Below, piece by piece: positions 1 through 8,316 of a DNA stretch of 42,363 nucleotides. This DNA is from Desulfuromonas sp. TF (GTDB lineage Bacteria > Desulfobacterota > Desulfuromonadia > Desulfuromonadales > ATBO01), in contig NZ_KI421415.1 of NCBI RefSeq assembly GCF_000472285.1, positions 174,582-216,944 of the forward strand, written 5' to 3'. The position numbers and the translations under genes are program-made. The number at the start of each line of letters is the position of its first letter. The stretch's first letter is position 1. The notes under the pieces were generated by a model that saw only the letters and a program-made list of their open reading frames with translations, did not search any database and was not told where the DNA came from.

Positions 1-2498
1 TCCGCGGCTCCCGCGGGGTCGTGCATGATCATGCTTTCGGTCAGTTCCAGGATCAGTTTCTGAGGATCCATGCCGGCATCCTCGATGGTTTGCTGAACCT
101 TCTCGACCAGATCGTCCTGCCTGAATTGACGGGCGGAAAGATTCACCGAGATAGTGATCACTGGAACCCCGGCCTTGCGCCACTCACGGAATTGCCGGCA
201 CGTCTCCCGCAGCACCCAGTCTCCCAGGGGAACAATCAGCCCCGTTTCCTCAGCCAGTGGGATAAAAGCGCCCGGAGGCACGAGCCCCTTCTCCGGATGG
301 CGCCAGCGGAGCAGGGCTTCACAGCCGCTGATCCGGCCGCTGGCCAGATCGACCATCGGTTGGTAATACAGGAGAAACTCATCCCTCTCCAGGGCTCGGC
401 GCAGATCGGCCTCCATCTCCAGTGTTTCCATCACCCGCAGGTTCATTTCCGGAGCGAAGAAGCGGAACTGGTTTCCTCCTTCCGTCTTTGCCCGGTACAT
501 GGCGACATCGGCGTTGCGGATCAGGGTCTCGCCATCCCCGCCATCCCGGGGATAGAAGCTAATGCCGATGCTGGCGGTGACGAAGAGCTCTCGCCCGGAA
601 AGATGAAAGGGGCGGATCAAGGCCTCCTGGATTTTTCTGCCCATCATCCCCACATCATCCACTTCGGCCACCTCGGCCAGGGCGATGACGAATTCGTCGC
701 CGCCCAGGCGTGCCACCGTATCGCCGGGACGCACGCATCCGGTCAGTCGCTTGGCCACAATCCGCAGCAGTTCGTCTCCCTGACCGTGACCCAGACTTTC
801 ATTGATCACCTTGAACCGGTCGAGATCGAGAAGCAGAACCGCCAGCAGGCGATGGGAGCGCCTCGCGTAGACGATGCTCTGTTCCAGCCGGTCGATCAGC
901 AGGTTGCGGTTCAACAGGTCGGTCAGAGGATCGTGGCCGGCATGGTGCTCGAGCTGCTCCTCATAGCGCTTGCGTTCGGTGATGTCATTGAAGACGCTCA
1001 CGTAATGGCTCACACCACCATCCGCATCACGCACCGGGGCCACCGAGAGCTCGTTCCAGAAAAGGGAACCGTCCTTGCGGTAGTTTCGCACTACCGCCTC
1101 CGTTTCCACGCCACGATGAATGGACTCACGGATATCGATAACCCCTTTCTGGTCCGTATCCTCGCCGGACAGCAAACGGGGATTGCGGCCGACCACCTCT
1201 TCGGCGCCGAAACCGGTGATGCGTTCGAAAGCAGGGTTGACGTACAGAATCGGCATTTCCGGGTCCTTGGCGTCGCAGATCATAATGCCGTTGCTGCTCG
1301 CTTCGATGGCCCGGTTGCGCAATTTCAGCGACTCTTCCGCTTCTTTTCGGGCCACGGCGGTGCGCAGGGAAACGATGCCGTAGGCGAGATCCTCCGCCAG
1401 CTCGGAGAGGAGCTTCACCTCTTCCTGATCAAAAGCCTCAACATCCGTGCTGTAGAGAGTCAGAGCGCCGACGATTTCCTCTCCGGAGCGCAGCGGCAGG
1501 GAAATGGCGGCGGAAATCCCCAAGTCTCCGATCACCGTCCGCATGTGGGAGAAGCGGCGGTCAGTCTGCATGTCCCGGCTCACCACCGTGGTGCCCTCCC
1601 GGATCGCCCTGGCTGTGGGCCCCTGCCCCTGATCGTTGTCCTGCCAGCTCAACTTCAGGCTTCGCAAATGCCCGCCGTCTTCTCCGGCGAAGGCGGACAT
1701 TTCGATCGTTCGGTCTACATCCGGGCCTGGAAAGCCGACCCAGGCGAACAGATACCCGCCCAGGGTAACGAGGTTGTCGCAGACCCCATGCAGAAGCTCC
1801 TTTTCTTCCGTGGCCCGCACAAGCGTTTCATTGCACCGGGACAGGACTCGAAGAGTCCGGTTGAGCCGCCGCAGCCCCTCTTCCGCCTTGACTGTTTCCG
1901 TCACGTCGTGGGCCAGAACCAGCTTCGCCGGACGCCCTTCGAACTCCAGAACATGCGTGGTGATTTCCACGGAGATCAGGGTGCCGTCCTTCTTCCGATG
2001 GCGCCACACCCCCGAGCGGCCCAAGCCATCGGTTGACTCCGTCGTTCTTTTCAGCAATGCCGGGATATCATCGGCGGGACGGATATCCTTGATGGTCAGA
2101 GAGAGAAACTCGTCACGGTCATATCCGTAATGCGCCACGGCGGCACCGTTGACCGCCAGTATAGAGAGGGTCTCGAGGTCGTAGATCCACATGGGGTGGG
2201 GATTTTTATCGAAGAGATACCGATATCGCTCCGCGCTCTCCAGGGCGTCCTGCTCGAAAATTCGCATCCGGGTCAGGGTGCGGCGGACCAGAAGGTGCAG
2301 CAGAGCCGCCGTGAAGAGAACGAAAAGCCATCCCTTGAGGGTCTGAAATCGAGCCAGCTGGGTGGGATCCAGGGAAAGGGCGAGCAGCAGCCGATCGGAA
2401 AAAAAGATCCACAATGCCGATATCGACAGATAGATTCCGGCAATCGAGCGGGATGCCCGATCGATCTTGACAGGTTTAACCGGTCGGCTGTTTTTCAT
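1..2498 (-). CDS. PAS-GAF-PAS-GGDEF-EAL membrane c-di-GMP signalling protein (C-terminus cut by window edge)
   Basis: The reading frame runs without a stop from an ATG at 2498 to the window edge, giving 832 codons. Two hydrophobic segments (about residues 19-40 and 60-77) with an SDR...KGW motif form an N-terminal membrane hairpin. Then follow a PAS domain, a GAF domain, a second PAS domain, a GGDEF domain with intact GGDEF at residue 599 and an RxxD inhibitory site five residues before it, and an EAL domain with CEALLRW (Glu at residue 727). The EAL domain breaks off just after ELTES, so its later catalytic residues cannot be judged. Such proteins make and/or degrade c-di-GMP in response to a sensed signal; the signal is unknown. 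A weak GAGGG lies about 5 bases before the ATG. No partner gene is seen upstream on this strand. Confidence 0.9.
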   Translation of the reverse strand, partial: MKNSRPVKPVKIDRASRSIAGIYLSISALWIFFSDRLLLALSLDPTQLARFQTLKGWLFVLFTAALLHLLVRRTLTRMRIFEQDALESAERYRYLFDKNPHPMWIYDLETLSILAVNGAAVAHYGYDRDEFLSLTIKDIRPADDIPALLKRTTESTDGLGRSGVWRHRKKDGTLISVEITTHVLEFEGRPAKLVLAHDVTETVKAEEGLRRLNRTLRVLSRCNETLVRATEEKELLHGVCDNLVTLGGYLFAWVGFPGPDVDRTIEMSAFAGEDGGHLRSLKLSWQDNDQGQGPTARAIREGTTVVSRDMQTDRRFSHMRTVIGDLGISAAISLPLRSGEEIVGALTLYSTDVEAFDQEEVKLLSELAEDLAYGIVSLRTAVARKEAEESLKLRNRAIEASSNGIMICDAKDPEMPILYVNPAFERITGFGAEEVVGRNPRLLSGEDTDQKGVIDIRESIHRGVETEAVVRNYRKDGSLFWNELSVAPVRDADGGVSHYVSVFNDITERKRYEEQLEHHAGHDPLTDLLNRNLLIDRLEQSIVYARRSHRLLAVLLLDLDRFKVINESLGHGQGDELLRIVAKRLTGCVRPGDTVARLGGDEFVIALAEVAEVDDVGMMGRKIQEALIRPFHLSGRELFVTASIGISFYPRDGGDGETLIRNADVAMYRAKTEGGNQFRFFAPEMNLRVMETLEMEADLRRALERDEFLLYYQPMVDLASGRISGCEALLRWRHPEKGLVPPGAFIPLAEETGLIVPLGDWVLRETCRQFREWRKAGVPVITISVNLSARQFRQDDLVEKVQQTIEDAGMDPQKLILELTESMIMHDPAGAA

Positions 2499-2728
2499 CA
2501 AAATCCCTCAGCACGCCGCATTCGAGATGCTTTGAACTTTATCATCAACATTGTCAAGCTTAACATTTATTCATTACATCCCAAGAGGATTCGCGGGGCG
2601 AAGGATTCAACTCTGCGCTGATCCGGCATTCGGATTCGAGCCGGAGGCCTTTTAGCTTCCAAATCTTAACCGTTATAGTTTTCTTTTACAATGAAGTTGG
2701 GGGAATAATACTCTGCGGCAGATATTTT

Positions 2729-4546
2729 TCAGGGGAGTGAAAAAAAGAAGGTGGTTCCTTTTCCCTTTTCTCCTTTTACCCACAGCGTCCCTCCGTGGCG
2801 ATGGACGATGCGCTGAACGGTCGCAAGGCCGATCCCCGTGCCTGGAAATTCATTTGAATCATGAAGTCGCTGAAAAGGCTGGAAAAGTCGGTCGGCATCC
2901 TTCATGTCGAACCCGACCCCGTTGTCACGGACAAAAATCGCCTTTCTTTCCTGCTGATCAATCATCCCGATTTCGATTTTCGGGTGTTGAACCGGACCGG
3001 TGAACTTCCAGGCGTTCTCCAGAAGATTTCTGAGCGCCACTTTCAGAAGGTGACCATCGCCCCTGACCGCAAAACCCGAGGGGATGACCCACTCGACTCT
3101 TCGCTCCGGTTGAATCAACTGCACCTCGTCTGCAACTTCGCGGGCCAGAAGACTTATATCCACCTTCTCCCTCTGCATCTCGCTCCTGCCGATGCGCGAG
3201 AGCATCAGCAGATCTTCGATCAACTCCTCCATTCCAGCGCTTGCCCTGCAGATTTCCTGTACAAGAAAGTCCCCTGTCGAATCGAGGTTTTCGGAATACC
3301 CGTCCTGCAACAGCTGGGCAGCGGTATAAATCCGTGTGAGCGGCCGCCTCAGATCGTGGGAAACAGAGGAACTGAAAGCCTCAAGTTCCCGGTTGGCCGC
3401 CGCAAGCTCTTCGGCCCTGAGTTCCAGATTGCCCTTCAATTTCCTGATCTCTTCCTTCATCAGGTTGAAATCAGCGACAAGTTCGCCGATCTCATCACAG
3501 GTGTTGCTCTCCAGCGGACAGGAGAGATCCCAGGTTTTGGTTACAGCCTGGATATGGCGTCGCAGTACGTCGAACAGCTTCACGCTTTTTCTGAGCGATA
3601 GGTAGAACAGCGCGGAACAGACGAAGAAGATCGCGGAGAAGACCGTAATGCTGGTCATGATCCCTTTCCACATGGCAGAGTAAAGGGGAGTAAGATCCCG
3701 CTGTGAAAACAATATCCCGCCCGTCGCGCCGAAGGCGTCCTGGAAGGGTCCCATGCCGACGGCGTATTTTTTCCCGTTCAGTTCGACGATCGATACGGAG
3801 AATTTTTCCAGCCCTTCCCTCATGAGTTCGATGGAATTTGCGGCCAACTGCTGGGAAACCTCTCTGTCGGTCGGATAGAGGACGGTAAAACCATCGACCT
3901 GTTTTGTCTGAAAATCCATCTGATAGCTTTGGAGAAACGCCTGGGTCAGGAAAAGGCTGACGTCGTTTCCGGTAATCGCCTTCATCCGCTCGAAAACATG
4001 GTCGATCTCCTCGGCCACCTCCATGTAGCCGATCAGCTCTCCCTGGTGAAAGAGCGGTTCGACACATCGCAAGGAGAAAAAATTCCGCCCCATTTCCAGT
4101 CCGGTGACCGTCTTCCTGCTTTCGGCGGCCTTGAAATAGGTGGCCCTCGTCAGGCTGTCGCCATGCTGCTCCGGGGCGTGGGCCCGGAGAAAAACCGTGC
4201 CATCCGGTTCGACGAAGTACATGTGGGTGATGCTGTGGTTTCGTTTAAGTTCTTCGAAAACAGGGTTTGTTGCAGCCAGGAGCCGGGCTCTGTCTTTTCC
4301 CGCAAAAGGTATCAACAGAGGCTCAAGGCGCGTCAGACCCGTCTGGGCCCTGGCAAGTCCTTCCGCATCGGCCTCCAGAATCGACTGAAACAGCCGGTAC
4401 TGATTTTTTGCCAGATCCTTCACGCTTTCTTCAAGCTGATTGACCTGCCGGCTGTAAGAAAAAAAACCCATGAACGTTGTGCTGGCCAGAAAGATCAATA
4501 AAATCGTCAGAAACAATCGACTCTTGATGGTCAGGTTTTCGGTCAT
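2729..4546 (-). CDS. Sensor histidine kinase with periplasmic double-Cache sensor
   Basis: This is a 605-residue membrane histidine kinase. A transmembrane segment (about 11-30) is followed by a long extracytoplasmic region resembling the double sensory domain of two-component kinases (dCache_3 type), with GYMEVAEEIDHVF as a recognisable stretch. A second transmembrane segment (about 297-317), a weak HAMP-like linker and a coiled coil follow. HisKA is marked by SVSHDLRRP with the phosphorylated His at 397. The ATPase domain shows NLLENAWKFT, DNGVGFD and GTGIGLATV. I chose the ATG at 4546 because GGAG lies nine bases before it and the transmembrane segment follows directly; upstream in-frame ATGs have poorer ribosome sites. 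No response regulator is adjacent, so it is an orphan kinase here. The ligand is unknown. Confidence 0.9.
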   Translation of the reverse strand: MTENLTIKSRLFLTILLIFLASTTFMGFFSYSRQVNQLEESVKDLAKNQYRLFQSILEADAEGLARAQTGLTRLEPLLIPFAGKDRARLLAATNPVFEELKRNHSITHMYFVEPDGTVFLRAHAPEQHGDSLTRATYFKAAESRKTVTGLEMGRNFFSLRCVEPLFHQGELIGYMEVAEEIDHVFERMKAITGNDVSLFLTQAFLQSYQMDFQTKQVDGFTVLYPTDREVSQQLAANSIELMREGLEKFSVSIVELNGKKYAVGMGPFQDAFGATGGILFSQRDLTPLYSAMWKGIMTSITVFSAIFFVCSALFYLSLRKSVKLFDVLRRHIQAVTKTWDLSCPLESNTCDEIGELVADFNLMKEEIRKLKGNLELRAEELAAANRELEAFSSSVSHDLRRPLTRIYTAAQLLQDGYSENLDSTGDFLVQEICRASAGMEELIEDLLMLSRIGRSEMQREKVDISLLAREVADEVQLIQPERRVEWVIPSGFAVRGDGHLLKVALRNLLENAWKFTGPVQHPKIEIGMIDQQERKAIFVRDNGVGFDMKDADRLFQPFQRLHDSNEFPGTGIGLATVQRIVHRHGGTLWVKGEKGKGTTFFFSLP

Positions 4547-4662
4547 CTTTGCAGGCTCCGGCAAATATGGCATCTTCGCAGGCGGGAAAAAGCGTAAGCC
4601 GTTCGGCAAACCCCGGGAATTTCCTGTGATGACGGGTTGTCGTAAGCATTCACTTCCGGCGA

Positions 4663-6072
4663 TTATTTATTCTCTTTGACGAACGCCACCACTCTCGCGG
4701 CGATCTGATTGGAAGAGTTGACACAGTCATTGAGACCGACGCCGGAGAAGGCGTTGCCGGTCAGGAAGAGTCCCGGGGTGCCGCCGAGGCAATCGTCCAG
4801 GGCGAGGAGCCTCTTCCCGTGGCCGACCGTGTACTGGGGGATGGCCTGCCGGTGGCGGAAGATGCGGACGAAGTCCGGCTCGACGTCGATTCCCATGATC
4901 TCCTCCAGATCGGCCATGACCCGCGCCTTGACTTCTCTTTCGGCCAGATCGATGGCGCCGGGGTTGGTCGCCCCTCCCATCATGGAGCGCAGCAGCACAT
5001 GGCCTTCGGGAGCGCGGTGGGGGAAGATGGAGGAGTCCCAGAGGGTGCCGAGGATGCTTTTCCTTTCTTTCCTGGGGATGAGATAGCCGAATCCGTCCAG
5101 GTCTCGAGCGATCTTCTGCCGCTGGTAACCGAAGCAGACCACGTTCATCGGCGCATAGGGGATCTGGTTCAGAATTTCGGCGAGAGAGGGAAGGGTTTCC
5201 GAGGTCATCGCCGCCAGGGCGTGAGCGGGGGCGGCGCTGACCACGATATCGGCGTCGAGCGTTCCGCCGTCCTCCAGATGAAGCTCGAACCCCTCCTTCC
5301 TGGGGAGAATCCCCACCACTCCGGCGTCGGTGCGCACCTCGCCGCCGAGAGCGGCGGCCGTGCCGTCGGTCAGTTCCTGGATGCCGCCGCGAAAGGACGT
5401 AAGAATGCCGCCGGGACCTGCGGCGCTGGCTACCGCCTTCCCTTCCCTTATTTCTGCTTTCTTCTTTCTGGCCAGTTTGACCATGGCCTTGATCAGCCCC
5501 CCGTATTCGCGCTCCAGCTCGTTGATGCGGGGGAAACAGCTTTTGAGGCTCATGGTCTCCGGGTCTCCGGCGAAGATGCCTGCCACCATCGGCGCGATGA
5601 GCTTGTCGAGCGCCTCGCTTCCCAGACGGCGGCGGGCGAAATCGGCCAGGCTTTCGTCGCCTTCGCCTCGGCGGGGCGGAACCAGAATCTCGCCTGCCAG
5701 GCGCGCCTTGCCGGGCCACGAGATGAGGCTGGACTTGAGGAAGCTGGGACCGTTTTCAGGAAGTCGGTGCAGGACCCCTTCCGAATAAATGAAGCGCTTG
5801 CGCGCGTTGTCGCTGGACCGCAACAGGCGATCGCGAATTCCGAGGCGATCGCATAGCTCCAGGGTCATCGGCTTGTTGTCTAGAAAACCGTTGGGCCCCC
5901 ATTCGCAGAGAAAGCCGTTTTCCTTAAGGCTCCAGATTTTGCCCCCAATGCGGTCTTTCTTTTCCAGAAGCACGATCTCGACCGCAATGCCGGCCGCGGC
6001 GGCCTGACGCTGAATGGCATGAGCTGTGGAGAGGCCGGAAATTCCGGCACCGATGATGGCGATTCTAGTCAT
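4663..6072 (-). CDS. hemG: Protoporphyrinogen/coproporphyrinogen oxidase, HemY-type flavoprotein
   Basis: This is a 469-residue FAD-dependent oxidase of the amine-oxidase fold that removes six electrons from a porphyrinogen late in heme synthesis. The N-terminus has the dinucleotide-binding IIGAGISG followed by an acidic LLEKKDRIGGK. The C-terminus has GLFLTGNAFSGVGLNDC, typical of HemY enzymes, where FAD is bound. AAGGAG lies five bases before the ATG at 6072, which decides the start over a longer in-frame extension. The gene follows a MarR regulator at 159 bases, and that gap holds a palindromic repeat. The remaining heme genes lie at 12795-16302 on the same strand but separated by other operons. 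HemY enzymes are usually linked to oxygen, so the physiological electron acceptor in a probable anaerobe is open. Confidence 0.93.
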   Translation of the reverse strand: MTRIAIIGAGISGLSTAHAIQRQAAAAGIAVEIVLLEKKDRIGGKIWSLKENGFLCEWGPNGFLDNKPMTLELCDRLGIRDRLLRSSDNARKRFIYSEGVLHRLPENGPSFLKSSLISWPGKARLAGEILVPPRRGEGDESLADFARRRLGSEALDKLIAPMVAGIFAGDPETMSLKSCFPRINELEREYGGLIKAMVKLARKKKAEIREGKAVASAAGPGGILTSFRGGIQELTDGTAAALGGEVRTDAGVVGILPRKEGFELHLEDGGTLDADIVVSAAPAHALAAMTSETLPSLAEILNQIPYAPMNVVCFGYQRQKIARDLDGFGYLIPRKERKSILGTLWDSSIFPHRAPEGHVLLRSMMGGATNPGAIDLAEREVKARVMADLEEIMGIDVEPDFVRIFRHRQAIPQYTVGHGKRLLALDDCLGGTPGLFLTGNAFSGVGLNDCVNSSNQIAARVVAFVKENK

Positions 6073-6093
6073 TCTCGCTCCTTTCTTGACAGA

Positions 6094-6209
6094 CTGATGA
6101 AAAACGCCCATCTGTTGCGTTGGCTTCATCCTTCGTCAACGACGTACCGTCCAGGTACCCCTCATTCCTCAGGATTTCAGGCGCCTTGCATCTGGACATT
6201 TTTGCTCAG
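6094..6209. repeat. 116-bp imperfect palindromic intergenic element
   Basis: The segment between marR and hemG has related inverted ends: CTGATGAAAAACG at 6094-6106 against CTGAGCAAAAATG read inward from 6209, 10 of 13 matching. A perfect central palindrome, GTACC-N5-GGTAC at 6144-6158, sits exactly at the midpoint. The symmetric design suggests a dispersed palindromic element or the binding/processing site of one. It resembles intergenic repeats I recall from other proteobacterial genomes, but no second copy is in this window. It may also fold in the marR-hemG mRNA. Confidence 0.55.
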
Positions 6210-6231
6210 CCTGAAAACCATTGACATCCTG

Positions 6232-6660
6232 TCAGGTCAGTCTGCCGAGCAGGCGGGCTATGGTTTCAAAGGATCCGACCAACTCCTCCTGCTCCTCATC
6301 GGACATCTTCGCCAGGACTCTTCGGTACCCATCGATAATCCCCTGTCGAAGCTTGGCGATCAGATCCTCGCCGTTGTCGGTGAGACGAATGATTACCTGG
6401 CGCCGGTTGGCCTCATCCAGATTCCTCTCGACCACCCCCTCGCCGACGAGTCGGTCGACCATCTGGCTGGCGCTGCTCATGGCGACCCCCAGTTCCCGGG
6501 CCAGATCCCCCAGCGAACACTCCCTCCGGTCGGCAATGGTCAGCAAAGTCTTGTACTGGTTGTAGGTCAGGTCCATCCCTTCATGGACCAGGCTCCTTAA
6601 TCGCCCCATCCGCCCCATGAGAAGCGGATAGAGGCTGGCAATCCTTTCAATACGTTCCAC
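6232..6660 (-). CDS. MarR-family transcriptional regulator
   Basis: This is a 142-residue winged-helix regulator. Helix-turn-helix sequence LGDLARELGVAMSSASQMVDRL lies about residues 50-71 (shown here by its start and end, core ELGVAMSSASQMV), followed by the wing residues DEANRRQVIIRLT. These are typical of MarR dimers, which usually repress and release DNA on binding a phenolic or other small ligand. The start is GTG at 6660, supported by AGGAG nine bases upstream. It is the first gene before hemG on this strand, so control of porphyrinogen oxidase is plausible. A strong promoter with an inverted repeat over its -10 lies immediately upstream, which suggests autorepression. The effector is unknown. 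Confidence 0.9.
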   Translation of the reverse strand: MERIERIASLYPLLMGRMGRLRSLVHEGMDLTYNQYKTLLTIADRRECSLGDLARELGVAMSSASQMVDRLVGEGVVERNLDEANRRQVIIRLTDNGEDLIAKLRQGIIDGYRRVLAKMSDEEQEELVGSFETIARLLGRLT

Positions 6661-6671
6661 TTTTTAAACTC

Positions 6672-6698
6672 CTAACATTTCGATTGCCGAAATATTAG
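6672..6698. promoter_or_regulatory. Inverted-repeat operator for the MarR regulator
   Basis: A 27-bp near-perfect inverted repeat has 11-base arms with one mismatch (CTAAcATTTCG and its complement) around a 5-base spacer. It covers the -10 element, the expected transcription start and the Shine-Dalgarno sequence of the marR gene. Size and placement are as expected for a MarR dimer site that blocks RNA polymerase. Confidence 0.7.
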
Positions 6699-6720
6699 CC
6701 CGCAGAAATTTTCCGGTCAA
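6692..6720 (-). promoter_or_regulatory. Sigma-70 promoter of marR (and perhaps hemG)
   Basis: On the minus strand TTGACC (6720-6715) is followed after 17 bases by TAATAT (6697-6692). Both boxes are close to consensus and the spacing is optimal. The -10 box lies inside the inverted repeat at 6672-6698. Confidence 0.75.
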
Positions 6721-6803
6721 GGATTATTTCAGGAGTGAGGCGTGAGGAGCGATGAGACGAGAGTGGACGGACCTGTCATCCGTCATCCGGAAATTTCCGA
6801 CCA

Positions 6804-7352
6804 CTACTCGCCCTTCTCATCGAGAAAGGCCTGCTTCTGCTGGAATTCTTCTCGAAGGTGGGGATCGAGTTCGAGGAGAAGAGCACGGGCAAGGGTCAGT
6901 CGGGCGGAGGAATAGTCCTGGCGAGCTATCTGGACCGCAGCCAGGGTGTCGAGAACGGCGCCGTCCCGGGGTGTTTCAACAGCGGCTCTTTCCGCCCATT
7001 CGAGCGCTTTTTCCGCCTCTCCGGACTGAAGGAGAACCCAGGCCAGGTTGTTCATGGCCTCAGCATTATCCGCTTCGCGGCGCAGGGCGAGCAGATAGCT
7101 CTTCCCGGCCTGCCGCAAGTCGCCGCGGGCCGCCAGAACATTTCCCCGATTGATCAACGGCCGGGCCCATTCGTCTGCCATTTCAGCGGCACGTTCATAC
7201 TCGCGCAGGGCCAGATCTATTTCGCCCCGCTGCTGGTACGACACTCCCAGGTCGTTATGCTGTCGGGCGTCCAGCGGATCGTTGAGAACGATGATCCGCG
7301 GCAGGGAGCAGCCGGCAAGAAGAAAAACGATTAGAAGTATCGGAAAACGCAT
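6804..7352 (-). CDS. TPR lipoprotein, last gene of the PA2779/PA2778 operon
   Basis: This is a 182-residue predicted lipoprotein. The signal peptide ends in LLAGC with the lipidated Cys at 15. The rest is made of about four tetratricopeptide repeats (about residues 30-167), with motif rows such as HNDLGVSYQQRGEIDLALRE and AMNNLAWVLLQSGEAEKALE. TPRs are protein-docking scaffolds; here the protein is probably anchored on the periplasmic face of a membrane. It starts three bases after the stop of the C39-like peptidase, so the two are almost certainly co-translated and may act together. In related loci a TPR region can accompany or be fused to the peptidase. No enzymatic motif is seen. Confidence 0.85.
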   Translation of the reverse strand: MRFPILLIVFLLAGCSLPRIIVLNDPLDARQHNDLGVSYQQRGEIDLALREYERAAEMADEWARPLINRGNVLAARGDLRQAGKSYLLALRREADNAEAMNNLAWVLLQSGEAEKALEWAERAAVETPRDGAVLDTLAAVQIARQDYSSARLTLARALLLELDPHLREEFQQKQAFLDEKGE

Positions 7353-7355
7353 GGG

Positions 7356-7889
7356 CTATTCCAGATAGAGGTAAAGATGATTCATCTTCTCCCACCGTGC
7401 AAGAAGGTCGTCGGACTTGACGAAGACCCCCTCTTGAATTCCGGCATGGGCCAGAAAACCTTCGGCTCCGTAACCGAAAACGACGAGGTAATGGGGCCGG
7501 GTCGCCACCCAGAATCCCGTTTCCACAGGGATCAGCACTGGGCGTCCTGCATCGATCTGCCGCCGAAGCAAGGGCAGGTCGCCGCGTCCGGAGCGGGTGA
7601 CGAATCCCTGAGCGCGGGCGAAATTCTCCAGATCGGGCAAAAGGGAGCCTTCCAGGGCTGGAGTATAAACGGCCCGGGTCACTTCTGCAACGGAGAGATG
7701 TCTGCCTCGGTGTTCCAGCAGGGAGGCGAGGGCCGCCGGGCCGCAATCGTCGCGACTCTCCTGAGCCCGGAAAGGGACCTCTTCAACGAGGTGAAGCCCC
7801 GGCTGCCCGGGGCTCCCGGGGTGCGACTGAAAGGGGGAGCAGCCGCACCCGCTCAACAGCATGAAAGCAAAAAGGAACCTTAAAATCAC
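7356..7889 (-). CDS. PA2778-type C39-like cysteine peptidase lipoprotein
   Basis: This is a 177-residue protein with a lipoprotein signal (LLSGC, Cys 15) and a papain-like C39 fold. The oxyanion Gln is Q43, the nucleophile is C49 in DDCGPAAL and the base is H133 in PHYLVVFGY. The Asp-Pro that follows the His in classical C39 bacteriocin-leader peptidases is replaced by AHAG. It matches the family named after Pseudomonas PA2778, whose function is not established. There is no ABC transporter domain, unlike true bacteriocin exporters. The start is GTG, overlapping the stop of the upstream PA2779-type gene by four bases (GTGA), which implies translational coupling. A likely substrate is one of the two small membrane proteins encoded upstream, but this is inference. 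Confidence 0.85.
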   Translation of the reverse strand: MILRFLFAFMLLSGCGCSPFQSHPGSPGQPGLHLVEEVPFRAQESRDDCGPAALASLLEHRGRHLSVAEVTRAVYTPALEGSLLPDLENFARAQGFVTRSGRGDLPLLRRQIDAGRPVLIPVETGFWVATRPHYLVVFGYGAEGFLAHAGIQEGVFVKSDDLLARWEKMNHLYLYLE

Positions 7890-8290
7890 CGGATAACGAT
7901 TTCCCTGTCCATGAGTTTCATGATCACGACCACCAGAAAGACGATCAGCAGCACGGCAATGACCGCCTCGAGGACGCTGCCGGCCGCCACATCCTTGGAC
8001 AGGCCGGCCAGCTGATGAAGCTGTTCATCACTCATCGTCGGAAGTTTGGCGGATACCTCCTCCGGAGACAGACCGAAGTCGGACAGTCGCTGGGCCACCA
8101 CCTGCTGCTCGAGTGCCTGACGAATCATTTCGATCTGCGCCTGTCTTTCGGCGCCGAAGGTACCGTCCGCAAGTCGACTGCCGATCAGAGCCGTATTCCC
8201 GTTGGCCGGAACCAGGGAAAGAAAGCTGAAGGCGATCAGAACCATCCAGCAGATGCGAGCATCCAGTATCCATAGGCGCGGCAACGACAT
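7886..8290 (-). CDS. PA2779-family small membrane protein, copy 2
   Basis: This is a 134-residue protein. An N-terminal hydrophobic segment (about 14-28) ends in the conserved SLVPANG. A charged helical region follows with RQALEQQVVAQRL, GLSPEEVSAKLPTMSDEQL and a C-terminal transmembrane helix (about 104-125) ending in a basic tail. It is homologous along its length to the gene just upstream (8317-8721), so the pair is a tandem duplication. GGAGAG lies six bases before the ATG. The topology suggests a short periplasmic or cytoplasmic loop between two membrane anchors, or a cleaved signal plus a tail anchor. The family has no assigned function; the neighbouring peptidase is its usual partner. 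Confidence 0.85.
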   Translation of the reverse strand: MSLPRLWILDARICWMVLIAFSFLSLVPANGNTALIGSRLADGTFGAERQAQIEMIRQALEQQVVAQRLSDFGLSPEEVSAKLPTMSDEQLHQLAGLSKDVAAGSVLEAVIAVLLIVFLVVVIMKLMDREIVIR

Positions 8291-8316
8291 ATCAGACTCT
8301 CCTTTTTTTCCTTCGA

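Noticed and set aside
21-2036. Long plus-strand open frame of 671 codons
   Set aside because: It is antisense to a continuous minus-strand frame with clear PAS, GAF, GGDEF and EAL motifs; the plus translation has no recognisable domain.
4727-5856. Long alternative frames on both strands inside hemG
   Set aside because: Arg/Pro-rich or featureless translations caused by high GC; hemG motifs fix the real frame.
6788-6799. 12-bp palindrome CGGAAATTTCCG after the TPR gene
   Set aside because: Short and without T-run or promoter context; likely chance or at most a weak terminator.
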